Positions 43,686 to 56,606 of a stretch of 64,000 nucleotides of DNA are shown piece by piece. A program made the position numbers and the translations under genes. This DNA comes from Jaltomata sinuosa (taxonomy: Eukaryota; Streptophyta; Magnoliopsida; Solanales; Solanaceae): the NCBI GenBank assembly GCA_003996215.1, contig QJPP01003488.1, forward strand, positions 1 to 64,000, in the 5' to 3' direction. How positions within the stretch are numbered: position 1 is the stretch's first letter; every line of letters starts with the position of its first letter. The notes under the pieces were generated by a model. That model searched no databases. It worked only from the letters and a program-made list of their open reading frames with translations, and had not been told where the DNA came from.

Positions 43686-45232
43686 GGTACCTGCAGGGTG
43701 GAATTCATTAGCACAGATAATCAAGTACAAAACAGAAGTATACTGCTGCAGGCATAGACTAGGGGTTGGTCTATGACCCGTAAAACCAGAGTATGGTTCG
43801 TGAACCAATTCGTGTTCCAGGAATTCTTTTCAGTATCAGGGACTATGGATCAGTTGACGGACCGTGGTTTAGAAGCACGAGTCCATTCTGTGAGTCGTAC
43901 TTTATATTCAGAGCATGATCAATATTTCACCATTTTGGTTCAGTGACCAGGAGACATATGACGGGCCGTAATTTAGAATTACGGTCCGTCTTATGAGTCA
44001 TGGTTCATTTCTCAGAGGTTATATGTGAATAAACCAATAGTATGAGTGGGATTACGATCCATGACTTGAATTAAGATCCGTCAACTTACTCGTAATTACT
44101 GGGCAACATGGTTTCTTTGATAAAAAATTCCCTCCTTCTTAGTTTTAAACCATTTGATTAATTTTATCACTTTACACTTCATGTTTGTGCCTACTACACA
44201 CTGCAGATCTATCATATTCATCTAGGGTTCTGTAATTTCGAGTTTTAGTCACAGTCGGGGCCCTAATCCTTAGTTTAATCCAAGAATGGGAGAACTTAGA
44301 GTGCGGAAGGAAAACTTACCTTTTGATGATCAACTCTCTCTTCACAAAAACCAGAACAAAGTGATGGATTTTGAGCATGTAGTAGTTAGATTTACTTATT
44401 TAGATTTAGGGAAGAGTTTGAGTTGATTTAGGAGTGAAGGAAGGAGAATTTCGATTCTTTCCTTTTTGTAACAATGGCGGTTACCTATTATGGAGGGGAA
44501 GAGAAAGAAATGAGCTGGGTCAGGTCTTAATTTTTAAAATATGAGCTGACCCGCGACCCAGCTTGCTTACTGTACCTGGGACCGATGAGTTAAAACTACG
44601 GTCCATTATTCTGAATGACGATCTATAGTCTAACTTGTGGTTCTGTGCTTTGACCTTACCAGCTACCAGGAATGATGACTCAGTTGATGGACCGTGGTTC
44701 AGAACCACAGACCGTCTTATTAGTCATATTTGTAATCATCAGAGGCTTATCAACATTTTTCTCTAGGGATCACACATTGGTATATGGTCCATCTTTTGGA
44801 AGCACGGACCATCCTGTCGAGTCATTGTCTGCCTTTTAAGAGACCTATCAATTATTCTCCAGGAACCATGAGTTAGTTTATGGTTCGTCGTTCCAAAGAA
44901 TGGACTGTGAACTCATTCGTGATTTCTGGGGGTTCCTGCACTAGTATTCTTTCCTTTTCACCTGCACATAAAACAAACATTAGTCTTGGGTTGCCTCCCA
45001 AGTAGCGCCTGATTTAATGTCACGGCATGACACTTGTTACTTGACTACTCATACTTCATCAAGTTTCCTCATGGGTTGCCTCCTATGCAGTGCCTGGTTT
45101 AACGTTGTGGCATGATGCAAGTTGCTTGATTACTCAGACTTCATCAAGCTCCTTGGGTGGGATGAATTCATCAAGGCTCCAGGCTTCAATTGTTTTGAGC
45201 TCCTCTGTTGTGCCAAAATAAGCTTTAATCCG
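43686..45232 (-). other. pol-env spacer with GTCGTG motif cluster
   Basis: Non-coding stretch between integrase and the env-like ORF. It is rich in short self-complementary words such as acggtccg, gaccgtggttc and acgagtc (43780-44080 and 44570-44930), like those in this element's LTRs. Two copies of the ORF-end hairpin lie at its upstream edge. Confidence 0.65.
44986..45147 (-). other. ORF-end hairpin motif, tandem copies b and c
   Basis: Copy b on the minus strand is cttggg-aggcaa-cccaag (45001-44986). Copy c is catagg-aggcaa-cccatg (about 45086-45071). Both are preceded by the taaatcaggcg / taaaccaggca block and lie about 85 bp apart, just past the end of the integrase frame at 45233. Confidence 0.75.
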
Positions 45233-46359
45233 CTATCCATTAGCCTTGAACCTTTTTCCTTCATGATTTTCAAGTTCAATGGCCCCGTGAGGAAACACTT
45301 GTACCACCTTGAAAGGTTCAATCCACTTGGACTTCAACATGCCGGGAAACAAGCGAAGTCTTGAATTGAAGAGCAGGACCAAGTCACCTGGCTGGAAGTT
45401 TCTCTTTTCTATCTTCCAGTCATGATACAATTTCGTCCTCTCCTTATATAAGGCTGAACTCTCACATGCATTCAGGCGGAACTCATCCAACTCATTCAAT
45501 TGCCCAAGCTGCTGCAATGATGCCTCAGACCAATCTAAGTTCAGTTTTTTCAATGCCCACATGGCCTTATGCTCTAACTCAACCAGAAGATGGCACGCCT
45601 TACAGAACACAAGATGATATGGTGACATACCTATTGGGGTCTTGAATGCAGTTTGGTACGCCCACAAAGCATCATCTAACTTCTGCGACCAATCCTTTCT
45701 GTTGGCATTGACCGTCTTAGACAGGATTGACTTGATTTTGTGGTTGGAGACTTCCACTTGCCCACTAGTCTGGGGATGATAGGGGGTTGCAACATTGTGC
45801 TTCACTCCATATTTCTCTAGTAAAGCCTGAAACAGCTTGTTGCAAAAGTGCTTGCCTCCATCACTAATGATTGTCCTTGGTGTACTGAATCTTGAGAAGA
45901 TGTTCTTTTTCTAGAATGCTGTGACACACTTACCCTCATTACTGGGAAGCGCAACCGCCTCCACCCATTTTGATACATAGTCAACAACCACCAATATGTA
46001 CCAATTTCTATTATACAACACAAATGGATCCATGAAGTCAATACCCCAAACGTCGAATAGCTCAATCACAAGGATGGGATTAAGAGGAAGCTCATGTCTC
46101 CTTGATATACCTCCTTCTCTTTGACACCTACTGCAAGCTTTAGCGAACTCATGGGCGTTTTTATGAATAGTCAGCCAATAGTAGCCGCATTGAAAAATCT
46201 TGTGTGTGGTCCGGATACCACTATGGTGTCCCCAACAGGGGATGAATGGCAAGACTCTAGTATCTCCATCATCTCAGCTTCAGGCATACATCTACGGATC
46301 ATAGTATTAGCACACACATGGAACAAGAATGGCTCTTCCCAGAAGTATTTGTTGACATC
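45233..46359 (-). pseudogene. Integrase of Athila-like element 1
   Basis: Minus strand. The zinc-binding HHCC module (H-H near HHSGIRTTH, then CSRCQ) is followed by the DDE core: FDVWGIDFMDPF (first Asp), RTIISDGGKHFCNK (second Asp) and HPQTSGQVEVSNHKIK (Glu). The C-terminal part (WIEPFKVVQVFPHGAIEL) ends near 45233. It has a frameshift near 46240 and a stop at about 45912. The 5' end is separated from RNase H by solo LTR 2: the coding sequence reads up to 46359 and resumes at 50435. It would integrate element DNA if intact; here it is disrupted. Confidence 0.88.
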
Positions 46360-49300
46360 TGTCACGACCCGATTTCTCAAGTCATAATGGCACCTACCAT
46401 CCCCAGTAGGCGAACCAATTTCCATAGACCAGAACGGTTAGTAATGGGCTACTACCTAATCAAAACGCACCAGCAAGCAGAAATAAGCAAAAGCAAAACT
46501 CGAATATAAATACATAAAGGAAACTACACCAACCCCAAGACTTGGTATCAATAGTACAGAAGCTTCTAATAGGATAAAGTGCTAGTAGTAACAAAATACA
46601 ACATAAATTGCCTCCGAAAGTACAAGGAGCAACAGTACAACAGATGAGATGTAGACAAGCCCCGACCGTCAGGCGCTCACCCTAGTCTCAAAGATCCAAA
46701 AGCTGCACGAGTCTCTAACGTGATCAACGGCGAAAGCTCAGCTAATATCTGCACAAAAAAGTGCAGAAGTGTAGTATGAGCACCAAAACCACGGGTACTC
46801 AATAGGTATCATAGGCCGACTGAGCGCATATAAGATATAAAAGCAGTAAGTAACAGATAGCAAGAAAGTAGTCACTGAGGCAATAAGCAAGGAACAAGGA
46901 GCTAGCACAGATCATCCATAACTAAGAGCTTCAAGTAACAATGCTAGCACAGAGATACAATTACACAGAATCACAGGTGAAGGAAAGGAGAACGCACCTG
47001 GAGTCCTTGCACAACAATATAAGTAAGTAGAGAGAGAGTTGATAAAATAGCGGTATACCGGTAACCTCAAGTGGAAGGAAAAGACGGAGAGCAGTCTAAC
47101 ATACTGAAAATGGAATCAACCAGTATAAGGAAATCATAACACCAATCCAATCATATGATAGCATAACCAAGGAATCACCTCACAAGTACAACCCTAGGAT
47201 AAAATAACTAGGCCACAATAACCGAGAGATACCACTCAGCTTCCCACAAGAATAGAACCAGAGTCTCACACTCTGCTCAGAAGGCCACAGAAAAGTGCCT
47301 CAATAAGATAGGACTCCAAAGCCCTCTCAATAATCAAAAATCCCACAACCAAAGCCTCAACAGGCTAGCCATCACTAATCTTTCAAGAACCGGGTGCCAA
47401 GACAAGCTCTAAGTAAAAACAAGAGTAAATATAGTCTACCTACAGTCCCAACGGTCGCCCATACAACCGAGGAACACAATCAAGTGAAAGCAAACCCTCC
47501 AGCATCCCATACTACTGGAGCGTACACTGAACACACAACAAACAAGGGTGGAATCCAATGCAGGATATGATATGATATGAAATAGAACCTCTGTATGTAC
47601 CTCCTCCGGTACCAATTGGGCCCAGCATGCAGGTTCCATGGAAGGACTCAGCCTGTATACCTCTACTCCACCGTATACCCTTCCCTGCGGTGCACGCAGC
47701 CCGAAGCCCAAGGCCCAGAGCGGCAAGGTCCATGGAGGTCCCCGACCCCATACTAAAACTCAGTATCAAGATATGTCATCCGGAAGCAAGTCCGGGATCA
47801 AGATAGAGACCCAGTCTCAAGTATGCATGCCCAGACCCTGTCCAGGACTAAAGTAGTAGAAAATGCCTCAAAAACCCCTCCAAAGGTGCCCAGGCGTAAT
47901 TGGGTCTAAAACTGTAGTAAATCAAGTCTAGTGCTCCGCCCTGCAGAGACTAGTATCAGTAATAAAATTAAGTCTGGTGCTCTGCCCCGCAGAGACTAGT
48001 ATCAGTAATAAAATCAAGTCTGGTGCTCTTCCCCACAGAGACTAGTACCAGTAATAAAATCAGTGCGAAAACATCCAGAAATCCCCTTTTCTATCAACAA
48101 CAGTACCAAAAATGGGCCCCCAGGGCCATGCAAATTTAGGAAAATTGTCAGTAGTGGCTCACAACCAAAACGGTAGTAAAACATGCAGGGGAAAACCTTT
48201 TTCATGGATGATATGCTCACACACAAATATAAAAGTAGCCCAACGGCTCACAAAAAATCCTATCAACCCTGCACAGGCCCAATAGCTACTCAACAGACAT
48301 AACTAGCCTATAAGGATAATCTCTATGTCCGGGACTCGCGGACATTCCCAAATAGCCCACCATCTATATTCCAGAGTCAATACAAGGCACACAGGACCAC
48401 AAAGGTAATATACATTACTACGCGAATACTACAAACAACGTATGAAATAGACGGACGAAAGGCGGACAAGGTCTGGGGTACCAACCTATAACAACCCATC
48501 CAAGGATGCTAATTAATGCAGTTATAGCCTATATACACAGAGTCTAGATAGGGGAAAACCATAACCTACCTGTCATCCGATGACTAGATGCGGGAACGGC
48601 ATCGTCCAGACTCGAACAACTCCAGGAAGCTTTGAATCACATAAAACAAATACTTTCAACTGAAGCCCCAAAGCGTCTCTATGAAGCCTGACCAACCAAG
48701 GTAATGGAACAATTGCTAGAATTGACAAGACTGCAAGAACGAGCCATAGCCAATTGATAAGGTGTTAATGTCACACTCGCGACCAGCCAACTCCAAAGCG
48801 TAAAAATGAGGCCAATAACAATAACAAATGGCAGCTAAATCAAACAACAATACGTTAACCACATCTCAAAGGAGCGACGAGCTCCCGAGGCACTATTTCA
48901 AGGCGTACTTCATGTCATTCATTCCAATAACTATCGTACGTGACTCCAATAAGAATCACACCAAATCTCAGTACCTCCAACACCTTAACACCATCAACAT
49001 ACAACAATAACAACCCAATTTAATATGACAAAGGGGCTGCCCAGAGCCACAGATCCAAAATACCACTTCGTGGGTCTGAAATCCATAAAACAATACTAGA
49101 ACATATAATAACGAAGGAGGGTCATAGGAGGAAGGTTACCTCAACAAAAATCTTTGAAATACCAAGCTAAACATGCTGTTATAAGGACCCACCATGAGCT
49201 GTAACAATATACGGCAAGAAAACACGACAAACATGCCGATAACGATAAGTTCTCCTTGGAATTGATTCTAAAGCTCAAATTAAGAATGAGTCGAGAATTT

Positions 49301-50434
49301 AGAACCCTTACCTTCCGATAATCAAATGATAATAGCATAAAATTATCAGTTCCACGAACTGCCTCCTTGCAGTAGCAACAAACGTATCCAAATCCAACAA
49401 GAAACTACTACAAGTTATCGAAAAATACAACTTTTCATGACTAGAAGCTTAGAATCTTGATTCAACAAATAGATAAGTGTACGGGATCCATACCTCGCCA
49501 ATATAACTCCGTAGCTACTGCCAAATACTCAGAAAACACCTGCTAGATTGCTGCATCAACACCCACGAAGATACGCCATGAAATCGACGGGGAAAACTAT
49601 ACCAAAATGACGAGCTCGCGACGTAGAGCAACTTCCGTTAAACTTCCGAATTGAAAGGATCAAAGTCCATCGATTATTTATGGACTCTCCCTCTGATTTT
49701 CTAAGAATTTTGGGTGAAAAATATGGGTTAAAACGAAGGAGAAATCAGATTTTATAAGCTGAACCGACTTAGGACGTAGGCCCCACCTTGACGTGTCTGC
49801 TTGCGAGTCTTACTAAAATGTGAATATCTATCTATTCTGAAATCGTATGGATGAACGGTTTAGTGAGTTGGAAACTAGATTCGTAGACCTTCGATTTGGT
49901 ATATTGGGGGCCCACTAACTCTTTATAGATAGGGAGAAACACCCCAAGACATTTAACCCAAATTTGAAGAGAATTCCTTAAAGGAATTTACAATAACTTT
50001 TTCTGACTTTTGTTTCGCAACTTGCTTGACTTCAAAAATTGTCATACGACCATTTTGCGATTATAATACCTCATAACACATCCTTCTTAGTATATTAGAT
50101 ACTATTAGTCTTACCCCAAAGTCACGGGTTACTTTAAACCTTCAAACGGGCGAGGTGTTACACGAGGCATTTCTTTAACTCGAACTTTTGAGTAAGGGAT
50201 TCCTTTGACCTAGAACCTTGGTTTAATTCTTTGATATTACCAAGAATGTTGACGGAAGTCAACGATTTCCAAAGTTGAAGCTCTAAAACGAGGAACGGCC
50301 ATAAAGACCAAACAAACGTCCCGGGCACCGAACTACCGGTCCCGACAAGCCATAAATGACTTGGGCCGCTACAAGTAAGCTCTAATGGTACAAGAAAGGC
50401 AAAAACGTGTAAATGACCAAAAAGGGTCATTACA
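46360..50434 (-). mobile_element. Solo LTR 2, reverse (Tekay-type, 4.08 kb, TSD acatc)
   Basis: Starts TGTCACGACCC and ends GGGTCATTACA on the + strand, with a perfect 5-bp TSD acatc (46355-46359 and 50435-50439). It inserted in the pol gene of Athila-like element 1, between RNase H and integrase. On the minus strand its first 275 bp match the start of solo LTR 1 (16371), and its last 2.2 kb match the 3' halves of the LTRs at 1, 7927 and 16371. The middle (48640-50160) is different and includes 'gttggaaactag' / 'cttcgatttggtat' words (49868-49904) shared with LTRs A and B. The extra length suggests a divergent U3 or a nested insertion. It has no gene. Confidence 0.92.
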
Positions 50435-52040
50435 ACATCGGACATGAACTTTCTTCTTTGGTGAACAGACATATCAAGAGGCACCAAGTCACTTGCCAAA
50501 TAGTTGGCAAAATCTGTAAACCATGGAATCAGATCCTGAGAAATGGCTAACACTTGATCGTCTGGGAACCAATCACCAATCTCCTGTGCATCATCAAGCT
50601 TTAACATAGATTTTTCCTCTAATCTAGACAAGTGATCTGCTACCTGATTCTCTGTGCCCTTCCTGTGCTTAACCTCAAAATCAAACTCTTACAGCAGCAA
50701 CACCCATCTAATCAGTCTCGGCTTTGCATCCTTCTTCGCCATGAGATAGCAAAGAGCTGCATAGTCCGTATGCACCACCACCTTGGTGCCAAGCAAATAG
50801 GATCTAAACTTCTCAACTGCAAAGACCATATCAAGAAGCTCTTATTCAGTTACAGTATTATTCTTTTGAGACGGGTTAAGTTCTTTGCTAGTATAGTATA
50901 TAGGATGAAGAGTCTTTTTGTGCCTTTGGCCTAGGACTGCTCCTAGCACCACTCCACTATAAACACACATAACCTCAAAAGGTTGAGACCAATCAAGAGA
51001 AATAATAATGGGAGCAGAGATCAACTTTTCTTTAAGGTACTCGAATGCCTTCAGACATGCTTCATCAAACACAAACTTTACCTCCTTCTCCAACAATTTG
51101 CACAAGGGATTAGAAATTTTGGAGAAGTCCTTGATAAACCTCTTATAGAAACCAACATGCTCTAAAAATATCTGAATCCCCTTCACAGAAACTGGTGGAG
51201 GCAATTTTTCAATCACCTCAATCTTTGCCTTGTCGACCTCAATACCTTTCTTGGAGATCCGATGGCCAAGCATTATACCCTCTTTCACTATGAAGTGACA
51301 TTTTTCCCAATTAAGTACCAAGTTCCATTCTTCACACCTCTTTAGTACACAACTGAATGAGCCAAACAGTCTTTGAAAGAATCACCCACCACTGAAAAGT
51401 CATCCATGAACACCTCAATAGTGTCCTCTACCATGTCATAGAAGATGGACATCATGCAACGCTGAAAAGTTGCTGGTGTATTGCATAGACCAAAAGGAAT
51501 CCTCTTAAATGCAAATGTACCATATGGACAGGTGAAAGTGGTCTTCTCTTGTTCTTCAGGCACAATTGAAATCTGATTGTATCCCGAATAACCATCAAGA
51601 AAACAATACCATCCTCTGCCAGCAAGACAGTCTAACGTCTGATCCATGAACGACATCGGAAAATGGTCCTTTTCAGTCTAATCATTCAACTTCTTGTAAT
51701 CCATACATATGCGCCAGCCCATGACTATCCTCATCAGAATCAACTATTCTTCGTATTTGGGACTATAGTAATCCCACCCTTCTTTGGCACACACAAAACC
51801 GGGCTAACCCACTTGCTATCAGTAATAGGGTAAACTACACCAGCATCTAACCACTTTATAATTTCCTTCTTGACAACCTCTTGCATAGGCTGATTCAACC
51901 TATGCTGGTGCTCAATACTCAGAATATAATCTGGGGCTAGCTGAATCTTGTGAGTGCAGATTCCAGGCGGAATCCCAATGATATCGGCAATGGACCAACT
52001 AATGGTCCTTTTGAACTTTCTTAACACAGAAACTAGAGAT
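50435..52040 (-). pseudogene. Reverse transcriptase-RNase H of Athila-like element 1
   Basis: Minus strand. RT begins near 52027 (EIIKWLDAGVVYPITDSKWV, CVPKKGGITIV) and continues with LDGYSGYNQISI, FGLCNTPATFQRCM and the catalytic IEVFMDDFSVVG (51410-51450). Thumb and connection follow (GHRISKKGIEVDKAKIEVIE). RNase H lies at about 50860-50640 (VVHTDYAALCYLMAKKDA; HRKGTENQVADHLSRLEEKS), and the frame runs to the solo LTR at 50435. The YxDD-type aspartates are present as MDD. Two frameshifts (about 51700 and 51330) and an in-frame stop near 50690 disable it. Confidence 0.9.
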
Positions 52041-52045
52041 TCAAC

Positions 52046-52740
52046 TTACCCTTCTCTTAAGTCTGCAACAATAATAGTTGGCAAGGTCTCATTAGATTCT
52101 AATAACACATATCGAAGATAAGAGGGAAGCACCTTGAGTTCCAAGACTGGAGGCTCCTCAATAGATGGTCTAGCAGGCGGTGTTTGTCTATTCTTCAGGC
52201 CCAAATCAAGCTTCTTCGGAGCATAGGTATAAGAACCCATACCTTCAAGTGCCTCAACCATATCATCATACTCCTCAATGTCATCTCCATCAAAATTCAT
52301 AATCACAGTTGCTAATGCCTCAACACCAAGTCTCTCCTTAACGGGCATAATTAGCTGATCCTTATCGACCACATAAATAATAGAAACCACTCGTATGTCA
52401 TCATGATGCTTCATAGACTGGCAAATATTAAAAGTAACTACCTCATCATTCAATCTGAACTTCATATGCCCAGTCTCAAAATCAGCCAACGTGCGTCTGA
52501 TAGCAAAGAATGGTCATCCCAAGATGATAGGAACCTCAAAATCCACCTCGTAGTCAAGAATCACAAAATTCATTGGGAAGATGAACTTATCAACTTTCAC
52601 AAGCACATCATAGATAATTCCCACTGGCCGTTTCACTATGCGATCTGCCATAAGAAGCTACATTGTCATCGGTTTCGGGGCTCCCAAGCCCAACTGATTA
52701 AACACTGCTAATGGCATTATATTGATACTAGCACCAAGAT
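52046..52740 (-). pseudogene. Protease region of Athila-like element 1
   Basis: Minus strand. GIIYDVLVKVDKFIFPMNFV and DYEVDFEVPIILG (about 52620-52510) precede a 148-codon open stretch (ADFETGHMKFRLNDEVVTFN ... PARPSIEEPPVLELKVLPSY) that links retropepsin to RT in Athila polyproteins. The catalytic Asp motif upstream is hard to place because of decay. A stop near 52515 separates it from the following segment. Confidence 0.75.
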
Positions 52741-54879
52741 CACATAATGCTTTAGCAAAGTAGAATGCTCCAATCATACACAGAATAATAAAATTTCAAG
52801 GATCTTCCTTTTTTTACATCAAAGAATGGGAGGCTATTGCACTACAATGGTGCAGATTATCAGCTGGCTCAAAACTCATCTTTCTCTTCCTAGTCACTAG
52901 ATCCTTCATGAATTTAGCATATCCAGGCATCTGCTCTAATGCTTCAACTAAAGGAATATTGACTGAAAGTTGTTTCAGCATGGAGATGAACTTGTGAAAT
53001 TTGCCGTCCTCAACCTTTTTCTTCGATATCTGTGGGTAAGGTGGAGGAGGCTATGGCATGGACTTCAAGACTGGTTCAACCTTTTTTTTTTTTCACTTTT
53101 GACTCAGAAGACTTCGTCTCACTTGCCCCTTCACTGCTATCCTTTTCCTTAGACTCGACCATAATTTTAGCATCATTCTTTTCAGACTCGGCCAGGTCAT
53201 CAACACTATAGGCATAAGAGGGTCAATAATCTATTTTCTACTTTGGGTAGCCACAACCATAACCTGTCGATCATTCTTCGGATTCTGAATGGTGTCACTT
53301 GGGAGAGTACCCTTTTGATGCAGATTTATGCTATTAGATATCTGGTGCATCTGGGTCTCAAGCTATTTTATAGCGACAGAATGAGCCTCCACTTTCTGAC
53401 TTATACCTGAAAGGTCAGTTCACATCTCTTTCATGCTTGCATCCGTAGAATTAACCTTTTGAAATACTTTGTTGAGCAGCTCCCTCATGGTTGGTAGTTC
53501 AGGTATATCTTCACGATTTCTAGGAGGGACATACATACCACTTCTATCATTTTTATAGCCATCCTTTTTATGCCAATCACCATCCCTGTCTCTAGCTTTG
53601 CTCCTGTATCTGTAGCCGAACCGATTGTAGTGGTCGTCTGTATCTCTGTTCCAACCTTGATTCCCTTGGCCAGAGGCCCAGAAACCTGCTCCTTGATCAT
53701 TCAGATAACTAACCTCCTCATCAGATGAGTAATCGTCTGGCCTTGGTGCTTTCCCTTATGAGCCGATGGCCTTCACCTTCTCTACTTCCTCATCTAGGAT
53801 TTTCTTTGCAATCAACCCAATGCTCGTCTTCATCTTAGAGACTTCTTGCTTGAGCTCCTGCAATTATTGAGAATCAATGGACTTACCAACTGCATATGTA
53901 CCTGCTGTACTTTCAACCTCTCTAGTATGCCATGCCCTGTTGGTCTTAGTAACTGGATCAAGTATCTCAAAAGCTTTAATATATGAATTCTCCATGAATG
54001 CTCCACCAGTTATAGTGTCGGCTACTGCTTTTGTGTTGGCGTTCAATGCTTTGTAGAAGATCTCCATCAGATGACTTAAAGGGATTCTGTGTTTCAGAAC
54101 TTGTTTCAACTTCTTATTAAACCTCAACCATGTCTCATATAATGCCTCTGCAGGTAGTTGTTTGAAATTGTAGACCTCTTGCTTCATCTGCAACATCCTT
54201 GATGGAGAAAAGAACCTCTTCAAAAACTGACTCTTTAACTCGTGTCATGTGTATATTGAATTATTGGGCAATTCTGAGAGCCACACAGTTTCCTCTTAAG
54301 TCAATGAGAATGGAATCAGTCTCAGTCTAATAGCATCTTGCCAAAATCCTGGTAGATTATAAGCTTTGCAAATCCCTATTAAATTTTTCATATGTAAATT
54401 TGCATCTTCCGTAGGCTTCCTAGCATATGGTCCCTTCAGGTTCAACAACTGGATCATGGTGCTGGTAATGCAAAACTTTGTTCCTTCAGTCAGTGGTGGA
54501 AACACTATGGGTCCAGTAATTCCCAATTCCTCCACCTCATTATCATCATCATCATCATAGTAGCGAGGGGTATGCCTTGGCTGTTGTATCTGTCAGCCCC
54601 TATTCTGTGGTAAATTCCGTCTAGCTACTGCTTTGTCTTTCATAACTTGTTATCGTTCTTGCCTTGCTTGCTCAGCTTAAGGTTTGCTGCAATTGTAGCA
54701 TCTTCAGCAACAAGGGTGTCTTCCCCTGCCTTATTCCTCTGCTCTGCTTCAGCCAACAACCGAGCTGTGATCTGCTCTGGTATTTCATGATCTCCCTCTT
54801 TAGCCATGTTTCTTAAAGTTATAGGGAGTTCAGGATCGTATGGTATCAAGGGATTGCCTTGACTCCTTGTACTGGGCAT
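52741..54879 (-). pseudogene. gag of Athila-like element 1
   Basis: Minus strand. It starts MPSTRSQGNPLIPYDPELPI (ATG at 54879) about 110 bp after the PBS. The capsid-like parts are GPYARKPTEDANLHMKNLIG and YNLPGFWQDAIRLRLIPFSL (54296-54535), then KQLPAEALYETWLRFNKKL and SHLMEIFYKALNANTKAVAD (53864-54223). A basic, Arg/Asp/Tyr-rich tail (53690-53560) and MYVPPRNREDIPELPTMREL follow, then the linker GTLPSDTIQNPKNDRQVM (about 53310-53250). At least one frameshift (54640-54540) and several stops are present. It would form the virus-like particle shell in an active element. Confidence 0.8.
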
Positions 54880-54988
54880 GCATAAGTGTGCAACCTGTAG
54901 AATAAAACAAAAATAATAGAAAAAGTAAAATTAGCAAATAAGGACTGATAGTGAAATAAGCACAATCTCTCTTAATCCTAAAGCGTAT

Positions 54989-55006
54989 TCCCTGGCAACG
55001 ACGCCA
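54989..55006 (-). promoter_or_regulatory. Primer binding site of Athila-like element 1
   Basis: Minus strand TGGCGTCGTTGCCAGGGA, starting 5 nt inside the 5' LTR end at 55012. It fits the TGGCGCCGTTGCCGGGGA-type PBS of Athila/Tat elements and fixes the element's orientation as minus. Confidence 0.85.
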
Positions 55007-55011
55007 AAATT

Positions 55012-56606
55012 TGATACGCCCAAATTACACCTTCTTTTAGAAGCGTAAGCGATCACTGTTCAAATATAGAACCCAACGAAGGTTGGGGCCGATCACACAG
55101 GGAATATGGTAGGACTATGGTTGATTAGTGTTTACTCTCACTCTTAGTCATTTATTTCCCCCGAAAGGTTTTTTTTAATGAACAAGTAGTAATTGTAAAT
55201 AGAATTTAGACAAGTAACACGTACCAGTTTTAAGAGTTGTAATCAATGGGAGAGATGACTAGGGTAGTGTTCCCCATGAGATCATAACTTAGTAAGGCAT
55301 TGTGTTTACTAAACTAGCTTGGTGCTTAGCATGCAAAATTGATAAGTTAGGTTCACCTAAATCCTTGGTCCGGCAGATAGATGAATTTCACCACACGCCT
55401 TGATCTTGCCGTGGGTGTATGGTTTACTAACCCTTACCCTAGATCCCAGATTAGCTATTCCCGGATAAGGTCAAGCTATTAGATGAGGGTTGATATCCTC
55501 AAATATCCATTGTTGATCAACCCTTTTCCCATCCGTAACCTCCTTTGTTCAACAAGTAAGGATAAGGCGAGTTCTAACATTGCACACCGTTAAAAAGCAA
55601 TCAAAATAAAGGGAAGAACAGTACATGCATAAACACTGCCCTAGAATTACCAAGTACTTTGCCTACTTCATTAATCCTTCATAGTTCCCACAACTCTAGG
55701 TTTGGATTTAGCTACTCATGTTCATAAGTAAACAATCAGAAGTTATTGATGCATTCATGATCATATACTTACAATAAGAAGTAAAGAAATCCGTAAACTT
55801 GAATAGAAGAAGATGGAAGTAAGAAGAATGAACTATGAATGTGTATAACTCGCAAAACCAAGAATAAACCAATATCACAATGTTTTCAATGTGTTTCCTA
55901 CAAAATATCAAGCATGGCATGTAAAAGAAAACCTAGAAAAAGTATTTATAGATAATGGAAATCCTATCCTAACAAAACTAGGAAACTGAACTCGGCAGGG
56001 AGCACGAATTGGATGACAACCCGTCATTCCAAATAAAGGTTCGTGGTATTCTAAGGTCAACCATGGTCTTGGCTGGTCAACATCTTATGTCATGAGAAAC
56101 TACGAGTGGAACCACGAGTCGTACTCTCGATATACGGTTCGTCTCCTGACTCTTGGTTTCTTGGTCCTTTCTTGTGCCTTCTCTGATCACTGACCACGAG
56201 TCCAAAAGGATGGGTTATACTTTGGAAGTATGGTTCGTACTATGAGTCGTGCTTCCTGCTCATGCTTTTTCACATCTGCAGTTCCTCCGGTCTATGAGTT
56301 GATAGGACGGGTCGTGGTTTGAAACCATGACTCATAGACTGAGTCATACTTTTCAGCCATACTTGCACAGTTTCTGAACTTTGGTGTATGAGTCAACAAG
56401 ACAGGTATGTGGTTCAGAACCACAGACCTGTCATGTCATCCGTCATCTCTGTATCCATCTCTTTTCAGTTCAATTTCTAGTACTTTGGCTCTGAGTCCAT
56501 TCTCCTGCACACTTAACAAAAAACATCAAATCTAACAATAAAATGCTAAAGAACTTGCAATAATCCGAAGTGTTAAGCGTCGAAAGTGTCGTAATTCTAC
56601 GGCACA
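55012..56606 (-). mobile_element. 5' LTR of Athila-like element 1
   Basis: TGATACGCCC ... ACGGCACA on the + strand (1595 bp). It pairs with 38253-39823 and, with the PBS at 54989-55006, defines an 18.35-kb element that is about 14.3 kb without solo LTR 2. It holds a motif cluster (gtcgtactctcg, acgggtcgtgg, gagtcgtgc) at 56100-56430. Its outer edge joins the right half of element D's LTR. Confidence 0.88.

Noticed and set aside
50151..50166. gaggtgttaca followed by cgagg inside solo LTR 2, like the end of another nested LTR
   Set aside because: No matching opposite end or second cgagg TSD next to a TG was found; it may simply be divergent U3 sequence.
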